Below, piece by piece: positions 17,959-27,275 of a DNA stretch of 40,796 bases. The stretch is taken from assembly GCA_014874175.1 (NCBI GenBank), contig JACWAD010000010.1, positions 1 to 40,796 of the forward strand, written 5' to 3'. The notes below the pieces were generated by a model that had not been told where the DNA came from, did not search any database, and saw nothing but the letters and a program-made list of their open reading frames with translations. How positions within the stretch are numbered: the stretch's first letter is position 1; every line of letters begins with the position of its first letter. Both the position numbers and the translations under genes were made by a program. Origin of the DNA: Thermoleophilia bacterium (GTDB lineage Bacteria; Actinomycetota; Thermoleophilia; BMS3ABIN01).

Positions 17959-18617
17959 GAAAGGTTGGCTCCCAGCCAGGCTGCGATTGCCTCTGCCGTT
18001 TCCGCGGAGCTGACAACGTCGTTATGGCTGCTGTCCCTGATTTTCCGGCAGGGCATGCCTTCCTTTTCCCAGGCAGCGGTCAGTGATACAACCGACTCCA
18101 GCTCATGCGCCGCGCGCAAAAGCAGCGTGTTTGCGGCCGGGCACGGTTCGCCGGCCAGAATTTCCTCAAGTCCCTTAAATGGCCCCGCCTCATTAACCCG
18201 CCGCGGCCTCAGCGTGCGCATCAGCTCCTGCCTGTTTCCTGCGAAGATGGCCTTGCCGGGCATGGAGATGAGGACCGCCGTTCCCAGGCCCGCCTCCAGG
18301 CCAAGGCGGGCGCCGAGGCTGTGGCCAACAAAAAATGACGGTTTATCAAAAGAGGCAAGAGCTGAGTCCAGCGAGCGCCGCGCCGCCCTGTGCGTCAAAG
18401 GCTCGCCGCAGGCGCCGCCGTGGCCGGGCAGATCAAAAACCAGCAGCTTCAGCTTCAGACGGGCGGAAAGGTCCACAGCCAGGCACAGCATCTCGCGGCT
18501 GCTGCCGCCGTAGCCGTGGATAACAAGCCCTTCGTGGATCGCGCCCGGGCAGTTTACCAGGTAGCCCCTGCCGCGCCAGTCTTTAACCTTGACCATATAA
18601 TCGTCCGGTTCGTTCAT
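17955..18617 (-). CDS. Alpha/beta hydrolase, candidate pimeloyl-ACP methyl ester esterase (BioH-type function)
   Basis: VIHGYGGSSREML, LVFDLPGHGGA, nucleophile elbow VGHSLGAR, C-terminal SSHNDVV; 4-bp overlap with bioC. Confidence 0.75.
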   Translation of the reverse strand: MNEPDDYMVKVKDWRGRGYLVNCPGAIHEGLVIHGYGGSSREMLCLAVDLSARLKLKLLVFDLPGHGGACGEPLTHRAARRSLDSALASFDKPSFFVGHSLGARLGLEAGLGTAVLISMPGKAIFAGNRQELMRTLRPRRVNEAGPFKGLEEILAGEPCPAANTLLLRAAHELESVVSLTAAWEKEGMPCRKIRDSSHNDVVSSAETAEAIAAWLGANLS

Positions 18618-18667
18618 AAAGCCAGGAAAATTACAAAGGTGCGGGAGTCTTGACAGATCTGGCCAGC

Positions 18668-20743
18668 TTAACCATTTCCGCGCTCCGTCACTTCCCTGAT
18701 TGCCCAGGCGGTTGCATCAACCAGTTGTTTGAGTTCACCGGTGTGGATGGAAAGCGGCGGCACGAGCGCCACGGTATCGTCCAGGGGACGGATAATCACG
18801 CCCCGCTCGCGCGCCTTGAGGATGACGCGCCGGGCAACCCTTTCATGGAGCGGGAAGGGCGCCTGAGACTGCCGCTCCCTGACCAGCTCGACGCCTGCCA
18901 TCAGGCCCAGCTGCCGCACGTCGCCGACATGCGGCAGCCGTTTCAAAGGCTCAAGCAGTGCCGCCAGCCGCGCTGATCTTTTCCCGATCCCGGGAAGAAA
19001 ACCCGGTTTTCTGACCAGTTCAATATTGGCCAACGCCGCGGCTGAGGCCAGCGGGTTGCCGGTATATGTGTGGCCGTGGAAAAAGGTTTTCAGCTCTTCA
19101 TAACGCCCCAGGAAGGCGGCGTAAATCTCTTCCTTAAACAGAGTGGCGGCCAGCGGCAGGTATCCTCCCGTTATTCCTTTGGCCAAAGCAATGATATCCG
19201 GTCTTAGGTCTTCCTGCTGGCAGGCGAACATTGTGCCCGTGCGTCCGAAACCTGTGGCGACCTCGTCGGCGATCAGGAGGGCGCCGTGCCGCCGGCAGAG
19301 GCGAGTGATCTTTTTCAGGTAGCCGGGAGGCTGCACCAGCACGCCAGCGGCGGCCTGCACGCGCGGCTCTACGATCACCGCTGCGACACGCCCCGCCCGG
19401 CGCTCAAGCAGGGTTTCCAGGGCATCCAGGCATGCCAGCCGGCAGCCGGGATGGGAGAGGCCGGCGGTACAGCGGTAGCAATAGGCGGCCGGCGCCAGGT
19501 GCGCCCTGAACAGAAGCGGCCGGAACATGGAATGGTAAAGGTCATGGCCGCCAACGCTGACGGCGCCAAGGGTGTCTCCGTGATAGGCATTGACAAAGCT
19601 TATGAACTCGTTCCTGTCCGGCTGCCCGCTCTGGCGCCAGTACTGGAAGGCAACCTTCAGCGCTACCTCAACTGCGGTGGAGCCGTTGTCGGAGAAAAAC
19701 ACGCGCTCGAGCCCGCCGGGCGCCATCTCCGCCAGCCGCGCCGCCAGCAGCGCCGCTGGCTCGTTGCCAAGGCCCAGCAGTGTGGAATGGGCAACCTGTC
19801 CCAGCTGCTTTCTGACGGCCCGGTCCAGCTCCCCGCGGCGATGGCCGTGCACGTTAACCCACAGCGAGGCGGTGCCGTCAAGATAACAACTCCCCAAGCT
19901 GTCATTGAGATAACTGCCTTTTCCTGACACGATCATCAGCGGATGCGGCTTTTCGCCCTGGTATTCAAGCATGGCGCTGAACGGATGCCACACGTGCCTG
20001 CGGTCGGCATCAATCGCGCGACGGTGCCGGCTTTCTCCTTTTGTTTCAAGCTTTGACAGGTCAAGCCGGCCGGCTTGGCGCCCCAGAGCGCGAAAATCCA
20101 AAGCTTCCACGGAGACAGCCATCTCCGGTATGAGACCTATAACAGGAACTTTAGTCAAAACACCAAGCTCGGCAAGGTTGCTTCTCCCGGCCTCATCTGC
20201 TTTGGCGCGGCGGCGGTTGATGACAAGGCCGGCCACGCTCAGGCCCCGCTCCCGGCAGGCGCTTACCGTGAGCAGCGTGTGGTTAAGCGTCCCCAGTCGC
20301 GCTGTGGTGACAACGACTACGGGCAGGTCGAGCTCCTCGGCAATGTCAAGAAAGGTTTTTCTGGAGCTGACGGGGGCCATGATGCCGCCGGCGCCCTCGA
20401 CCAGTACGGCGTCGTATTTCTTCTTAAGGCGGTTGAGCTTGCCGGCAATGGCCCTGACATCAATCCTGACGCCATCTGCGGCAGCAGCCAGGTGCGGCGA
20501 AACAGGCTTACTCAGGCGGTAAAGGCCCACGTCTTCCTCGGGAATGCCGGCCGCGGCCGCAAGAAAGGCGTTGTCAGCCCAGATTTCCCGTCCCCGCCGT
20601 TTGCGGCAGCCTGCAGCCACAGGCTTGAAAGGTGCCGTGGCTACGCCCTGGCGGCGGTAGGCCAGGGCAAGCAGGGCGGTGGCGACCGTCTTGCCGACTC
20701 CGGTATCGGTGCCGGTCACAAGCAATGAGGGCAGCCGGCTCAA
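18668..20743 (-). CDS. bioDA: Fused dethiobiotin synthetase (N) - DAPA aminotransferase (C)
   Basis: Bio[39 protein letters not shown]; Bio[92 protein letters not shown]; one uninterrupted 691-aa frame. Confidence 0.93.
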   Translation of the reverse strand: MSRLPSLLVTGTDTGVGKTVATALLALAYRRQGVATAPFKPVAAGCRKRRGREIWADNAFLAAAAGIPEEDVGLYRLSKPVSPHLAAAADGVRIDVRAIAGKLNRLKKKYDAVLVEGAGGIMAPVSSRKTFLDIAEELDLPVVVVTTARLGTLNHTLLTVSACRERGLSVAGLVINRRRAKADEAGRSNLAELGVLTKVPVIGLIPEMAVSVEALDFRALGRQAGRLDLSKLETKGESRHRRAIDADRRHVWHPFSAMLEYQGEKPHPLMIVSGKGSYLNDSLGSCYLDGTASLWVNVHGHRRGELDRAVRKQLGQVAHSTLLGLGNEPAALLAARLAEMAPGGLERVFFSDNGSTAVEVALKVAFQYWRQSGQPDRNEFISFVNAYHGDTLGAVSVGGHDLYHSMFRPLLFRAHLAPAAYCYRCTAGLSHPGCRLACLDALETLLERRAGRVAAVIVEPRVQAAAGVLVQPPGYLKKITRLCRRHGALLIADEVATGFGRTGTMFACQQEDLRPDIIALAKGITGGYLPLAATLFKEEIYAAFLGRYEELKTFFHGHTYTGNPLASAAALANIELVRKPGFLPGIGKRSARLAALLEPLKRLPHVGDVRQLGLMAGVELVRERQSQAPFPLHERVARRVILKARERGVIIRPLDDTVALVPPLSIHTGELKQLVDATAWAIREVTERGNG

Positions 20744-21912
20744 ATTATCCCAGTCTCCATTGCGGAAGTGGCCAGCACATCAAGAGCCAGGTCCAGGTCT
20801 ACGTCTGCGTGGGCGGCGCTTACGGTCATCCGCAACCGGGCGGAGTTTTTTGGCACCGCCGGCGGCCGGATAGCAGGAATAAAAACCCCGCGCTCAAGGC
20901 AGCGCTGCGACAGACGAAGGGCGGAATCGGGGCTACCCGTGATTATGGGGATGATCGGCGTAAAGCCGGCGGGTATGTCAAAGCCTGCGGCCAAAAGGCG
21001 GCTGCGGGCCCTGCCCGCCAGCTCAAGCACGCGCTCCCGCCGCCACGGTTCCTGTTCAAACAGCCTTAGCGAAGCGAGGGCTGCCGCCAGCGAAGCTGGC
21101 GGCAGCCCTGTCGTGAAAATAAATGGCCTCGCCTTGTTTACCAGAAAATGGATCATCTCCCTGCTGCCGGCCACGAAGCCGCCCAGCGACCCAGCCGCCT
21201 TGCTAAGGGTGCCGATATCGATGTCTGCCTTGGCGCCAAGATGGGCGGCGGTTCCGCTTCCTCCCGGCCCGATAACGCCGGTTCCATGGGCGTCGTCCAC
21301 CACCAGCAGACAGACGTGACGGCGGGCCAGCCGCCCCAGGCGCACAAGCGGTGCCAGGTCGCCGTCCATCGAAAAAACGCCGTCGGTGACAATGAGCCGC
21401 CGGGCTGCCGGGCTGCCTTTTTTCAGCTGCCCTTCCAGATGGTCTGCGTCTGCGTGCCGGTAACGCTTCAGGGAGGCGCCGCTCAGCTGCCAGCCGTCAT
21501 AAAGGCTGGCGTGGTTAAAACGGTCCATGAAGAGTCTGTCCCCCGGGCCTGCCAGGACGGAAAGCACGGCCAGGTTGGCCAGGTAACCGGAGGGAAAAAC
21601 CAGCGCCGCTTCCTTTTCTTTCAGGCTGGCCAGATTTTCTTCCAGCTCACCGTACAGGGACGGATTGCCGCTTACCAGGCGCGATGCCGCCGCCGAACAG
21701 CCATGGCTGTCAAGCGCCCGTGCGGCAGCCGCTATCACGTCAGGATGAGTGGAAAGTCCCAGGTAATCGTTGCCCGAGAAAAGGATTGACTTAAAGCCGT
21801 CTATTGTGGCCCGCATCGGGCCCAGACACTCCTGACTGCGCAGGCGCCGGTCAAGCCTTACGGCCTCCAGGCGCTCAAGCTCGGTTGCGTATGAACGCCT
21901 AGCAGACGGCAT
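20740..21912 (-). CDS. bioF: 8-amino-7-oxononanoate synthase
   Basis: [71 protein letters not shown] start at 21912 gives a modest overlap with bioB. Confidence 0.92.
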   Translation of the reverse strand: MPSARRSYATELERLEAVRLDRRLRSQECLGPMRATIDGFKSILFSGNDYLGLSTHPDVIAAAARALDSHGCSAAASRLVSGNPSLYGELEENLASLKEKEAALVFPSGYLANLAVLSVLAGPGDRLFMDRFNHASLYDGWQLSGASLKRYRHADADHLEGQLKKGSPAARRLIVTDGVFSMDGDLAPLVRLGRLARRHVCLLVVDDAHGTGVIGPGGSGTAAHLGAKADIDIGTLSKAAGSLGGFVAGSREMIHFLVNKARPFIFTTGLPPASLAAALASLRLFEQEPWRRERVLELAGRARSRLLAAGFDIPAGFTPIIPIITGSPDSALRLSQRCLERGVFIPAIRPPAVPKNSARLRMTVSAAHADVDLDLALDVLATSAMETGII

Positions 21913-22903
21913 CGGTTTCAAATCCAAGCCGCTTGAGCAACGCGATGTCACTGGCGGAGTCCGGGCCGGATGTTGTGAGCAGGTCGCCGATCAGGACGGC
22001 ATTTGCGCCAGCCTTAAAAGGCAGGGCCGGCCTGGCGGCAAAGGTCTGACTGCGCCCCCCGGCAACCCTAATTTGGGCGCGGGGCATAATCAGCCGGAAA
22101 ATTGCCAGGTACTTGGCAGCTTCCTCTGCAGCCATTTTCCTGCGGCCGCCGAGAGGCGTGCCCCGCACCGGGATGAGGAAATTCATTGGTATCGAGTCGG
22201 GTTCCAACTGGTTAAGCTGGAAGGCAAACTCAATCCGCTGCCGGGGGCTTTCCCCCAGGTTAAGGATGCCGCCCACGCAGGTCTCGATGCCGGCCTCCTT
22301 CAGGCGGGCAATGGTCCCCAGCTTGTCTTCATAGGAATGAGTTCTGCATATCCGGGCAAAAAAGCTGGCGGCGGTCTCGATGTTGTGATGGTAGCGGTTC
22401 AGGCCCGCCTGTTTAAGCAGCCCCGCCTGTTCGGCGCTGAGGCGGCCGGTTGAGGCGCACCGCTTCAGGCAGGTCTCCCCGCGGATGCGGTCCACGGCTT
22501 CAAGCACCGTTTCAAAGTCCGCGCGGCCCAAGGCGCCGCCGCTGGTGACGATGCAGAAACGGTGCGCGCCGGCTGCTTCGGCCCTGTGCGCGGCCGCTGT
22601 TATCTCCGCCACCGTCTTCATTCGATAAACCGGGGCGCCTGTGGCATAAAGCCGGGACTGGGCGCAAAAACTGCAGTCCTGGGCGCACATGCCGGAGCGG
22701 GCGTTTACTATTGAGCAAAGGTCGGCGCCCTGGCTGGCGAAACGGCGGCGTACGCCGTTGGCTATGTTAAAGAGCGCGCCGGTGTGGCCCTGGGGCAGGC
22801 CGGTCAGCAAAAGAGCCTTGTCAAAATCAAGATCGCTGCCGGCCAGCACGCTTTCTGCCACCGAGCCGAGCAGCTTGTCCCAACTGTCAACTTTAACTTC
22901 CAT
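21899..22903 (-). CDS. bioB: Biotin synthase
   Basis: SIVNARSGMCAQDCSFCAQS radical-SAM motif, HNIETAASFFARICRTHSYEDKLGTI; ATG at 22903 (TTG alternative at 22915). Confidence 0.96.
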   Translation of the reverse strand: MEVKVDSWDKLLGSVAESVLAGSDLDFDKALLLTGLPQGHTGALFNIANGVRRRFASQGADLCSIVNARSGMCAQDCSFCAQSRLYATGAPVYRMKTVAEITAAAHRAEAAGAHRFCIVTSGGALGRADFETVLEAVDRIRGETCLKRCASTGRLSAEQAGLLKQAGLNRYHHNIETAASFFARICRTHSYEDKLGTIARLKEAGIETCVGGILNLGESPRQRIEFAFQLNQLEPDSIPMNFLIPVRGTPLGGRRKMAAEEAAKYLAIFRLIMPRAQIRVAGGRSQTFAARPALPFKAGANAVLIGDLLTTSGPDSASDIALLKRLGFETDAVC

Positions 22904-22943
22904 GATTGTTGACAATCTTTATGCAAGCAGCCGTTCCTGTCAA
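22904..22943 (-). promoter_or_regulatory. bioB promoter with embedded 14-bp palindrome, candidate biotin operator
   Basis: Minus strand TTGACA-N16-TAAAGA, then GATTGTCAACAATC (palindrome, 2-nt centre) directly before ATG. Confidence 0.55.
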
Positions 22944-23149
22944 GCGCCGTTGTGGCCACTGTGCGCACTTATTTGATAAAATCAGGCTGCTCCCCTTTTC
23001 CGTGTTGCTTCCTCTTGTGGCGTAAGCGGATGCTTCGGCTTTTCACCTGCTTAGCCAGACTGCCATTGCAGCCTGCCGTTGGAATTGAAAGAATGTGCCT
23101 GCCAGGCTTCGCTGCGACAGGCCTGAGGCAGCGCGAATCCAGTTTTGCC

Positions 23150-23932
23150 ATGACAGCCTTTATGCTTGCCATAGATGTCGGCAACTCGCACACCGTTGCC
23201 GGTCTTTTTGCCAATGGAAACCTGTCAGAGCACTGGCGCGTCGCCACCGACGCCCATGCCACTGCCGACCAGTTGGCGGCGGTGCTGTCTTCGCTTCTGG
23301 CTCTTGGTGGACGGCGGCTGGACCAGGTGGGCGAGCTGATCGTGTCATCTGTTGTGCCGCCCCTGGTGAGCCAGTACGAGCGGCTGGCCCGGCGGCGCCT
23401 GGGCGCTGAGGCTCTGGTTGTAGGGCCGGGCATCAAGACCGGCCTGCCGGTTCTGACAAACAACCCGCATGAGGTGGGGGCGGACCGGATAGTGAACGCG
23501 GTCGCCGCCCTGGATATCCTGGGCGGGCCCAGCATTGTGGTGGATTTTGGCACCGCCACCACGTTTTGCGCCCTCTCTGGGGCTGGCGAGTACCTGGGCG
23601 GCGCCATCGCCCCCGGCGTGGTAGTCTCATTGGAGGCGCTGACGGCGCGGGCGGCGCAGCTTTCCCGGGTAGACCTGCTCAGGCCGGAGGCAGTCATCGG
23701 CAAGACAACCTCCGCTTCGCTCAGATCCGGAGTAATTTACGGTTTTGCCGGGCAGGTGGACGGCATTGTCAGCAGGATGAGGCGGGAGCTAGGAGGAGAA
23801 GAAGTTGCGACCATCGCCACCGGCGGCTTTGCCGGCCTGATCGTGCCGGAGACCTCCACCTTGAGCCGGGTTGACCCGCTGCTCACCCTGAAGGGTTTGA
23901 AACTTGTGCACGAAAGGAACCAAAAAAAGTAG
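23150..23932 (+). CDS. coaX: Type III pantothenate kinase
   Basis: LAIDVGNSHTVAGLF, VGADRIVNAVAA, VDFGTATTFCALSGAGEYLGGAIAPGV; ATG at 23150 preferred. Confidence 0.94.
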   Translation: MTAFMLAIDVGNSHTVAGLFANGNLSEHWRVATDAHATADQLAAVLSSLLALGGRRLDQVGELIVSSVVPPLVSQYERLARRRLGAEALVVGPGIKTGLPVLTNNPHEVGADRIVNAVAALDILGGPSIVVDFGTATTFCALSGAGEYLGGAIAPGVVVSLEALTARAAQLSRVDLLRPEAVIGKTTSASLRSGVIYGFAGQVDGIVSRMRRELGGEEVATIATGGFAGLIVPETSTLSRVDPLLTLKGLKLVHERNQKK

Positions 23933-24110
23933 CTTCCTGAGACTGCGCCTTGGAGTGCAGGATTTTCTCTGTTTTTTTGTAAAAGTTTTTTTTCGTGGAG
24001 CCGAAAGGAATAAAGCCTGTGCCGGCATCCCGACGTCCAAATCTCGGCAAGCCTGTCGCCGCCATTTATAACTCGGAAATCGGAACTTGGAACTTTGGAC
24101 TGGAGATTAA

Positions 24111-24947
24111 ATGAACCCTGAAACCACGGTCTCAAAGCCGGAGCGGTCCGGGCCTGAGACCCAGGCGAGGCCCTTCGTGATTGCCCATATCTCCGACATG
24201 CATGCCGGCTCGCAATACTTTGTCCCCAACCTGATGGACCGCGCCGTTATCGAGCTAAACGAGATGAAGCCGAACATCGTGGTGGTTACCGGAGATCTGA
24301 CCAACGAGGGTTTTAAACAGGAGTACCTGCTGGCTAAAAGTTACCTGGACAAGATTCAGTGTGATGATCTTGTGGTTGTGCCGGGCAATCACGACGCCCG
24401 CAACGTCGGTTACGTTCATTTTGAGGAGCTGTTTGGCTCCCGTCAGAGCGTCAGCCACAAGGACGGCATCAGCGTCGTGGGCGTCGACTCTTCCGAACCG
24501 GATCTTGACCACGGCACAATCGGCCGCCACCGCTACGCATGGCTGCGGGAGCAGTTTGCGCCGCCGGCCAATTTCCGCGTCTTCGTGCTGCACCACCACC
24601 TGCTGCCAGTGCCGGGCACCGGCCGCGAGCGCAACATGGTTTACGACGCTGGCGACGTCCTTGAGGTATTGCAGGAATGCGACGTAAACCTGGTGTTAAG
24701 CGGTCACAAGCACGTGCCGCATGCCTGGCGGCTGGAGAATATCTTTGCCGTCAATGCCGGCACAGTCTGCACGCTAAGACTGCGGGGGAAGGTGCGTCCC
24801 TGTTACAATGTCATCGAGATCGGCGCCTCCGAGGTGACCATCTGGCGCAAATATCCGTTCCATGACGCCGACCAGATCATCAGGTTTTCCCCCTCAACGC
24901 TCGCTTTTAAAAAATCGTTTCCGGCCACTGGGGAGGAAGCGCCTTGA
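24111..24947 (+). CDS. Calcineurin-like metallophosphoesterase, first gene of the putative cDPG operon
   Basis: HISDMHAGSQ, VVTGDLTNEG, VVPGNHDARN, VLHHHLLPVP, LSGHKHVPHA. Confidence 0.92.
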   Translation: MNPETTVSKPERSGPETQARPFVIAHISDMHAGSQYFVPNLMDRAVIELNEMKPNIVVVTGDLTNEGFKQEYLLAKSYLDKIQCDDLVVVPGNHDARNVGYVHFEELFGSRQSVSHKDGISVVGVDSSEPDLDHGTIGRHRYAWLREQFAPPANFRVFVLHHHLLPVPGTGRERNMVYDAGDVLEVLQECDVNLVLSGHKHVPHAWRLENIFAVNAGTVCTLRLRGKVRPCYNVIEIGASEVTIWRKYPFHDADQIIRFSPSTLAFKKSFPATGEEAP

Positions 24948-26323
24948 AGCGGGCGATTGCGCTCATTGATGGGGAGCATTACCCCAATGTGATCAGGGAG
25001 GCCCTGCAGGAGCTCTCGGACCGCTACCAGGTCGACGCCGCTGTGCTGATGGGAGGCACGGAAAAGCTAAACGGGGCAATGGCTGAGGACGCCGGGAAAA
25101 AATATTACGCGGTTCCGGTGATGTTTGACCCCGATCCCCTCAAGGCCTTTACGGCGGCCCTGCGCCGGCACCGGCCGCAGGTAGTTGTTGACTTAAGCGA
25201 TGAGCCGGTGCTAGGATACATCCAGAGGTTCCATTATGCCAGCTATGCGCTGGCTGCCGGGGCTGAATATCAAGGCGCCGATTTTACTTTTCTTCCTCCG
25301 TCTTTTTATAAGCTTTCCACGAAGCCTTCCATTTCTGTTATTGGCACCGGCAAGAGAATAGGTAAAACCGCCGTCAGCGGCTTTCTGGCCCGGGAAGTGA
25401 GAGGTCATCTTTCCAGGTCGGGAAAGGATGGGAAGGTTGTAGTTGTGGCAATGGGGCGAGGCGGCCCTCCGGAGCCGGAGCTGATCAGCGGTGAGAAGGA
25501 GCGGCTGGGAGCCGCCGAACTTCTCTCTTTCAGCAGGCAGGGCAAGCACGCCGCCTCGGATTATCTGGAAGACGCTGCGCTCAGCTCCGTGACGACCATC
25601 GGCTGCCGGCGCTGCGGCGGCGGCATGGCGGGTATGCCGTTTGTTTCCAATGTGGTTGAGGGAGCCCGCCTGGCCGAAACGCTGCCGGCGGCGCTGGTTA
25701 TCTTCGAGGGCAGCGGCTCGGCGCTGCCGCCCGTGAGCGCGGACCGGGTTCTGTGCGTGGCTGGAGCGAACCAGCCGGAGGACTACCTGCTCGGTTATTT
25801 TGGCGCTTACCGTATGCTTATCTCCGACGCGGTGGTTCTGACAATGTGCGAGGAGCCGCTGGCCAGTCCGGAAAAGGTTGAGAGGATCGCCACTGGCATA
25901 CGCAGCATCAAACCGGACGCCGAGGTAGTGACTACGGTTCTGAGGCCCAGGCCAGCAGGCGATATCAGCGGTGCCCGGGTGGCTTATTTTTCCACAGCGC
26001 CGGCGGAGATAGCCGGCCGCATCGCCGCTTACGTTGCGGAGACGTTCGATTGCTCCGTTGATTTTGTCTCGGCCGAGCTTGCCCGGCGGGACAGGCTGCG
26101 GGAGGCGCTGGCAGGACTGAAGCCCGCAGCGGTGGATATCTTCCTGACGGAGATAAAGGCGGCGGCCGTTGACGTGGTTGCCGAGGAGGCCGACAGCCGC
26201 GGCACGAGGATCGTTTTTTGCGACAACGTCCCGGTCGAGACAGGCGCCCCTGGGCGGCTGGCGCCGCTGATGGAGGACCTGGCCCGGCAGGCGATGGCAG
26301 AGTTTGGCAGGAGCGATGGCTGA
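24944..26323 (+). CDS. Cyclic 2,3-diphosphoglycerate synthetase family protein
   Basis: N-terminus RAIALIDGEHYPNVIREAL...VLMGGTEKL and nucleotide-binding ISVIGTGKRIGKTAVSGFLAR...VVVAMGRGGPPEPELI fit my recollection of the archaeal cDPG synthetase family; TTG start, 4-bp overlap with upstream gene. Confidence 0.82.
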   Translation: MKRAIALIDGEHYPNVIREALQELSDRYQVDAAVLMGGTEKLNGAMAEDAGKKYYAVPVMFDPDPLKAFTAALRRHRPQVVVDLSDEPVLGYIQRFHYASYALAAGAEYQGADFTFLPPSFYKLSTKPSISVIGTGKRIGKTAVSGFLAREVRGHLSRSGKDGKVVVVAMGRGGPPEPELISGEKERLGAAELLSFSRQGKHAASDYLEDAALSSVTTIGCRRCGGGMAGMPFVSNVVEGARLAETLPAALVIFEGSGSALPPVSADRVLCVAGANQPEDYLLGYFGAYRMLISDAVVLTMCEEPLASPEKVERIATGIRSIKPDAEVVTTVLRPRPAGDISGARVAYFSTAPAEIAGRIAAYVAETFDCSVDFVSAELARRDRLREALAGLKPAAVDIFLTEIKAAAVDVVAEEADSRGTRIVFCDNVPVETGAPGRLAPLMEDLARQAMAEFGRSDG

Positions 26324-27275
26324 GAAGCCCAGGGGCGACACGGGCCGTGAGCATACCGATCTGCAGATTGTCAGCAGGGAGTTCGGCCTGCCCTATTCAA
26401 AAGGCCTGATGGCGCAGTCGATCATGGCTACCGGGCTGCCGCCCGAGCGCGCTTATCATGTGGCCCGCGAGATCGAGCAGCACCTGATCGACAGCGGCGA
26501 GGCAAACATAACAATTTTCCGGCTGCGCGAGATCGCGCAGCAGGTTCTGGGGGAGGAAGAAGGGCACCGGTTCACGGAGCGGTACCGGCTCTGGCGGGTG
26601 CTGTCAGAGCTGGAGAAGCCGATGATTATCCTTATCGGCGGCGCAACCGGCGTTGGCAAAAGCACGCTGGCGCAGCAGGTGGCGCACAGGCTGGGCGTCA
26701 CCAGGCTGACGTCAACGGACTCGATTAGGCAGGTGATGAGAGCCTGTTTCTCGAAGGACCTGATGCCCTCCATTCATTATTCTTCCTTCGAAGCCGGGCA
26801 GGTTGTCAGGGCCGCCGACAAGCGCGGCGCCGACCGTGACATCAGCGGTTATGTGTCACAGATTGAGAAAGTAAGCGTCGGCGTCAACGCGATCATAGAG
26901 CGCGCCATCAGGGAGGGCACGAGAATGGTGGTTGAAGGCGCCCACATCGTGCCGGGCTTTTTAAACGAGAAGCTCTGGCGGGACGCCATCGTCATCCAGG
27001 TGCTGATGGTGGTGCAGGATGCCGACAGGCACCGGGGGCACTTCTACGTGCGCGACCAGGAGACCGACGGGGTGCGGTCGCTGAACAAGTACATGGCCAA
27101 CCTGGAAAAGATCAGGCGGGTGCAGACCTTTCTGATGGAGAGGGCCAAGGAGGCCGGCTGGCCGGTAATTGACAACCACAGCATTGACGATGCTGTCAAA
27201 ATTGTGATGGGAGTCGTGCTTGAAGCGGTTAACAAATATCAGAAATCCTGCAATCTACAAATTGAGGTGAATTGA
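26316..27275 (+). CDS. 2-phosphoglycerate kinase (ATP-cone-like N-terminus plus P-loop kinase)
   Basis: ATP-cone-like YSKGLMAQSIMATGLPPERAYHVAREIEQHLIDSG; P-loop ILIGGATGVGKSTLAQQVAHRLGVTRLTSTDSIRQVMRA; EGTRMVVEGAHIVPGF, typical of methanogen 2-PGK. Confidence 0.85.
   Translation: MAEKPRGDTGREHTDLQIVSREFGLPYSKGLMAQSIMATGLPPERAYHVAREIEQHLIDSGEANITIFRLREIAQQVLGEEEGHRFTERYRLWRVLSELEKPMIILIGGATGVGKSTLAQQVAHRLGVTRLTSTDSIRQVMRACFSKDLMPSIHYSSFEAGQVVRAADKRGADRDISGYVSQIEKVSVGVNAIIERAIREGTRMVVEGAHIVPGFLNEKLWRDAIVIQVLMVVQDADRHRGHFYVRDQETDGVRSLNKYMANLEKIRRVQTFLMERAKEAGWPVIDNHSIDDAVKIVMGVVLEAVNKYQKSCNLQIEVN

Noticed and set aside
17542-18513. 323-aa plus-strand ORF over bioC and the hydrolase
   Set aside because: Antisense to two operon genes with clear motifs; Arg/Ser/Ala-rich shadow
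25211-26341. 376-aa minus-strand ORF over the cDPG synthetase
   Set aside because: Antisense shadow; no family features
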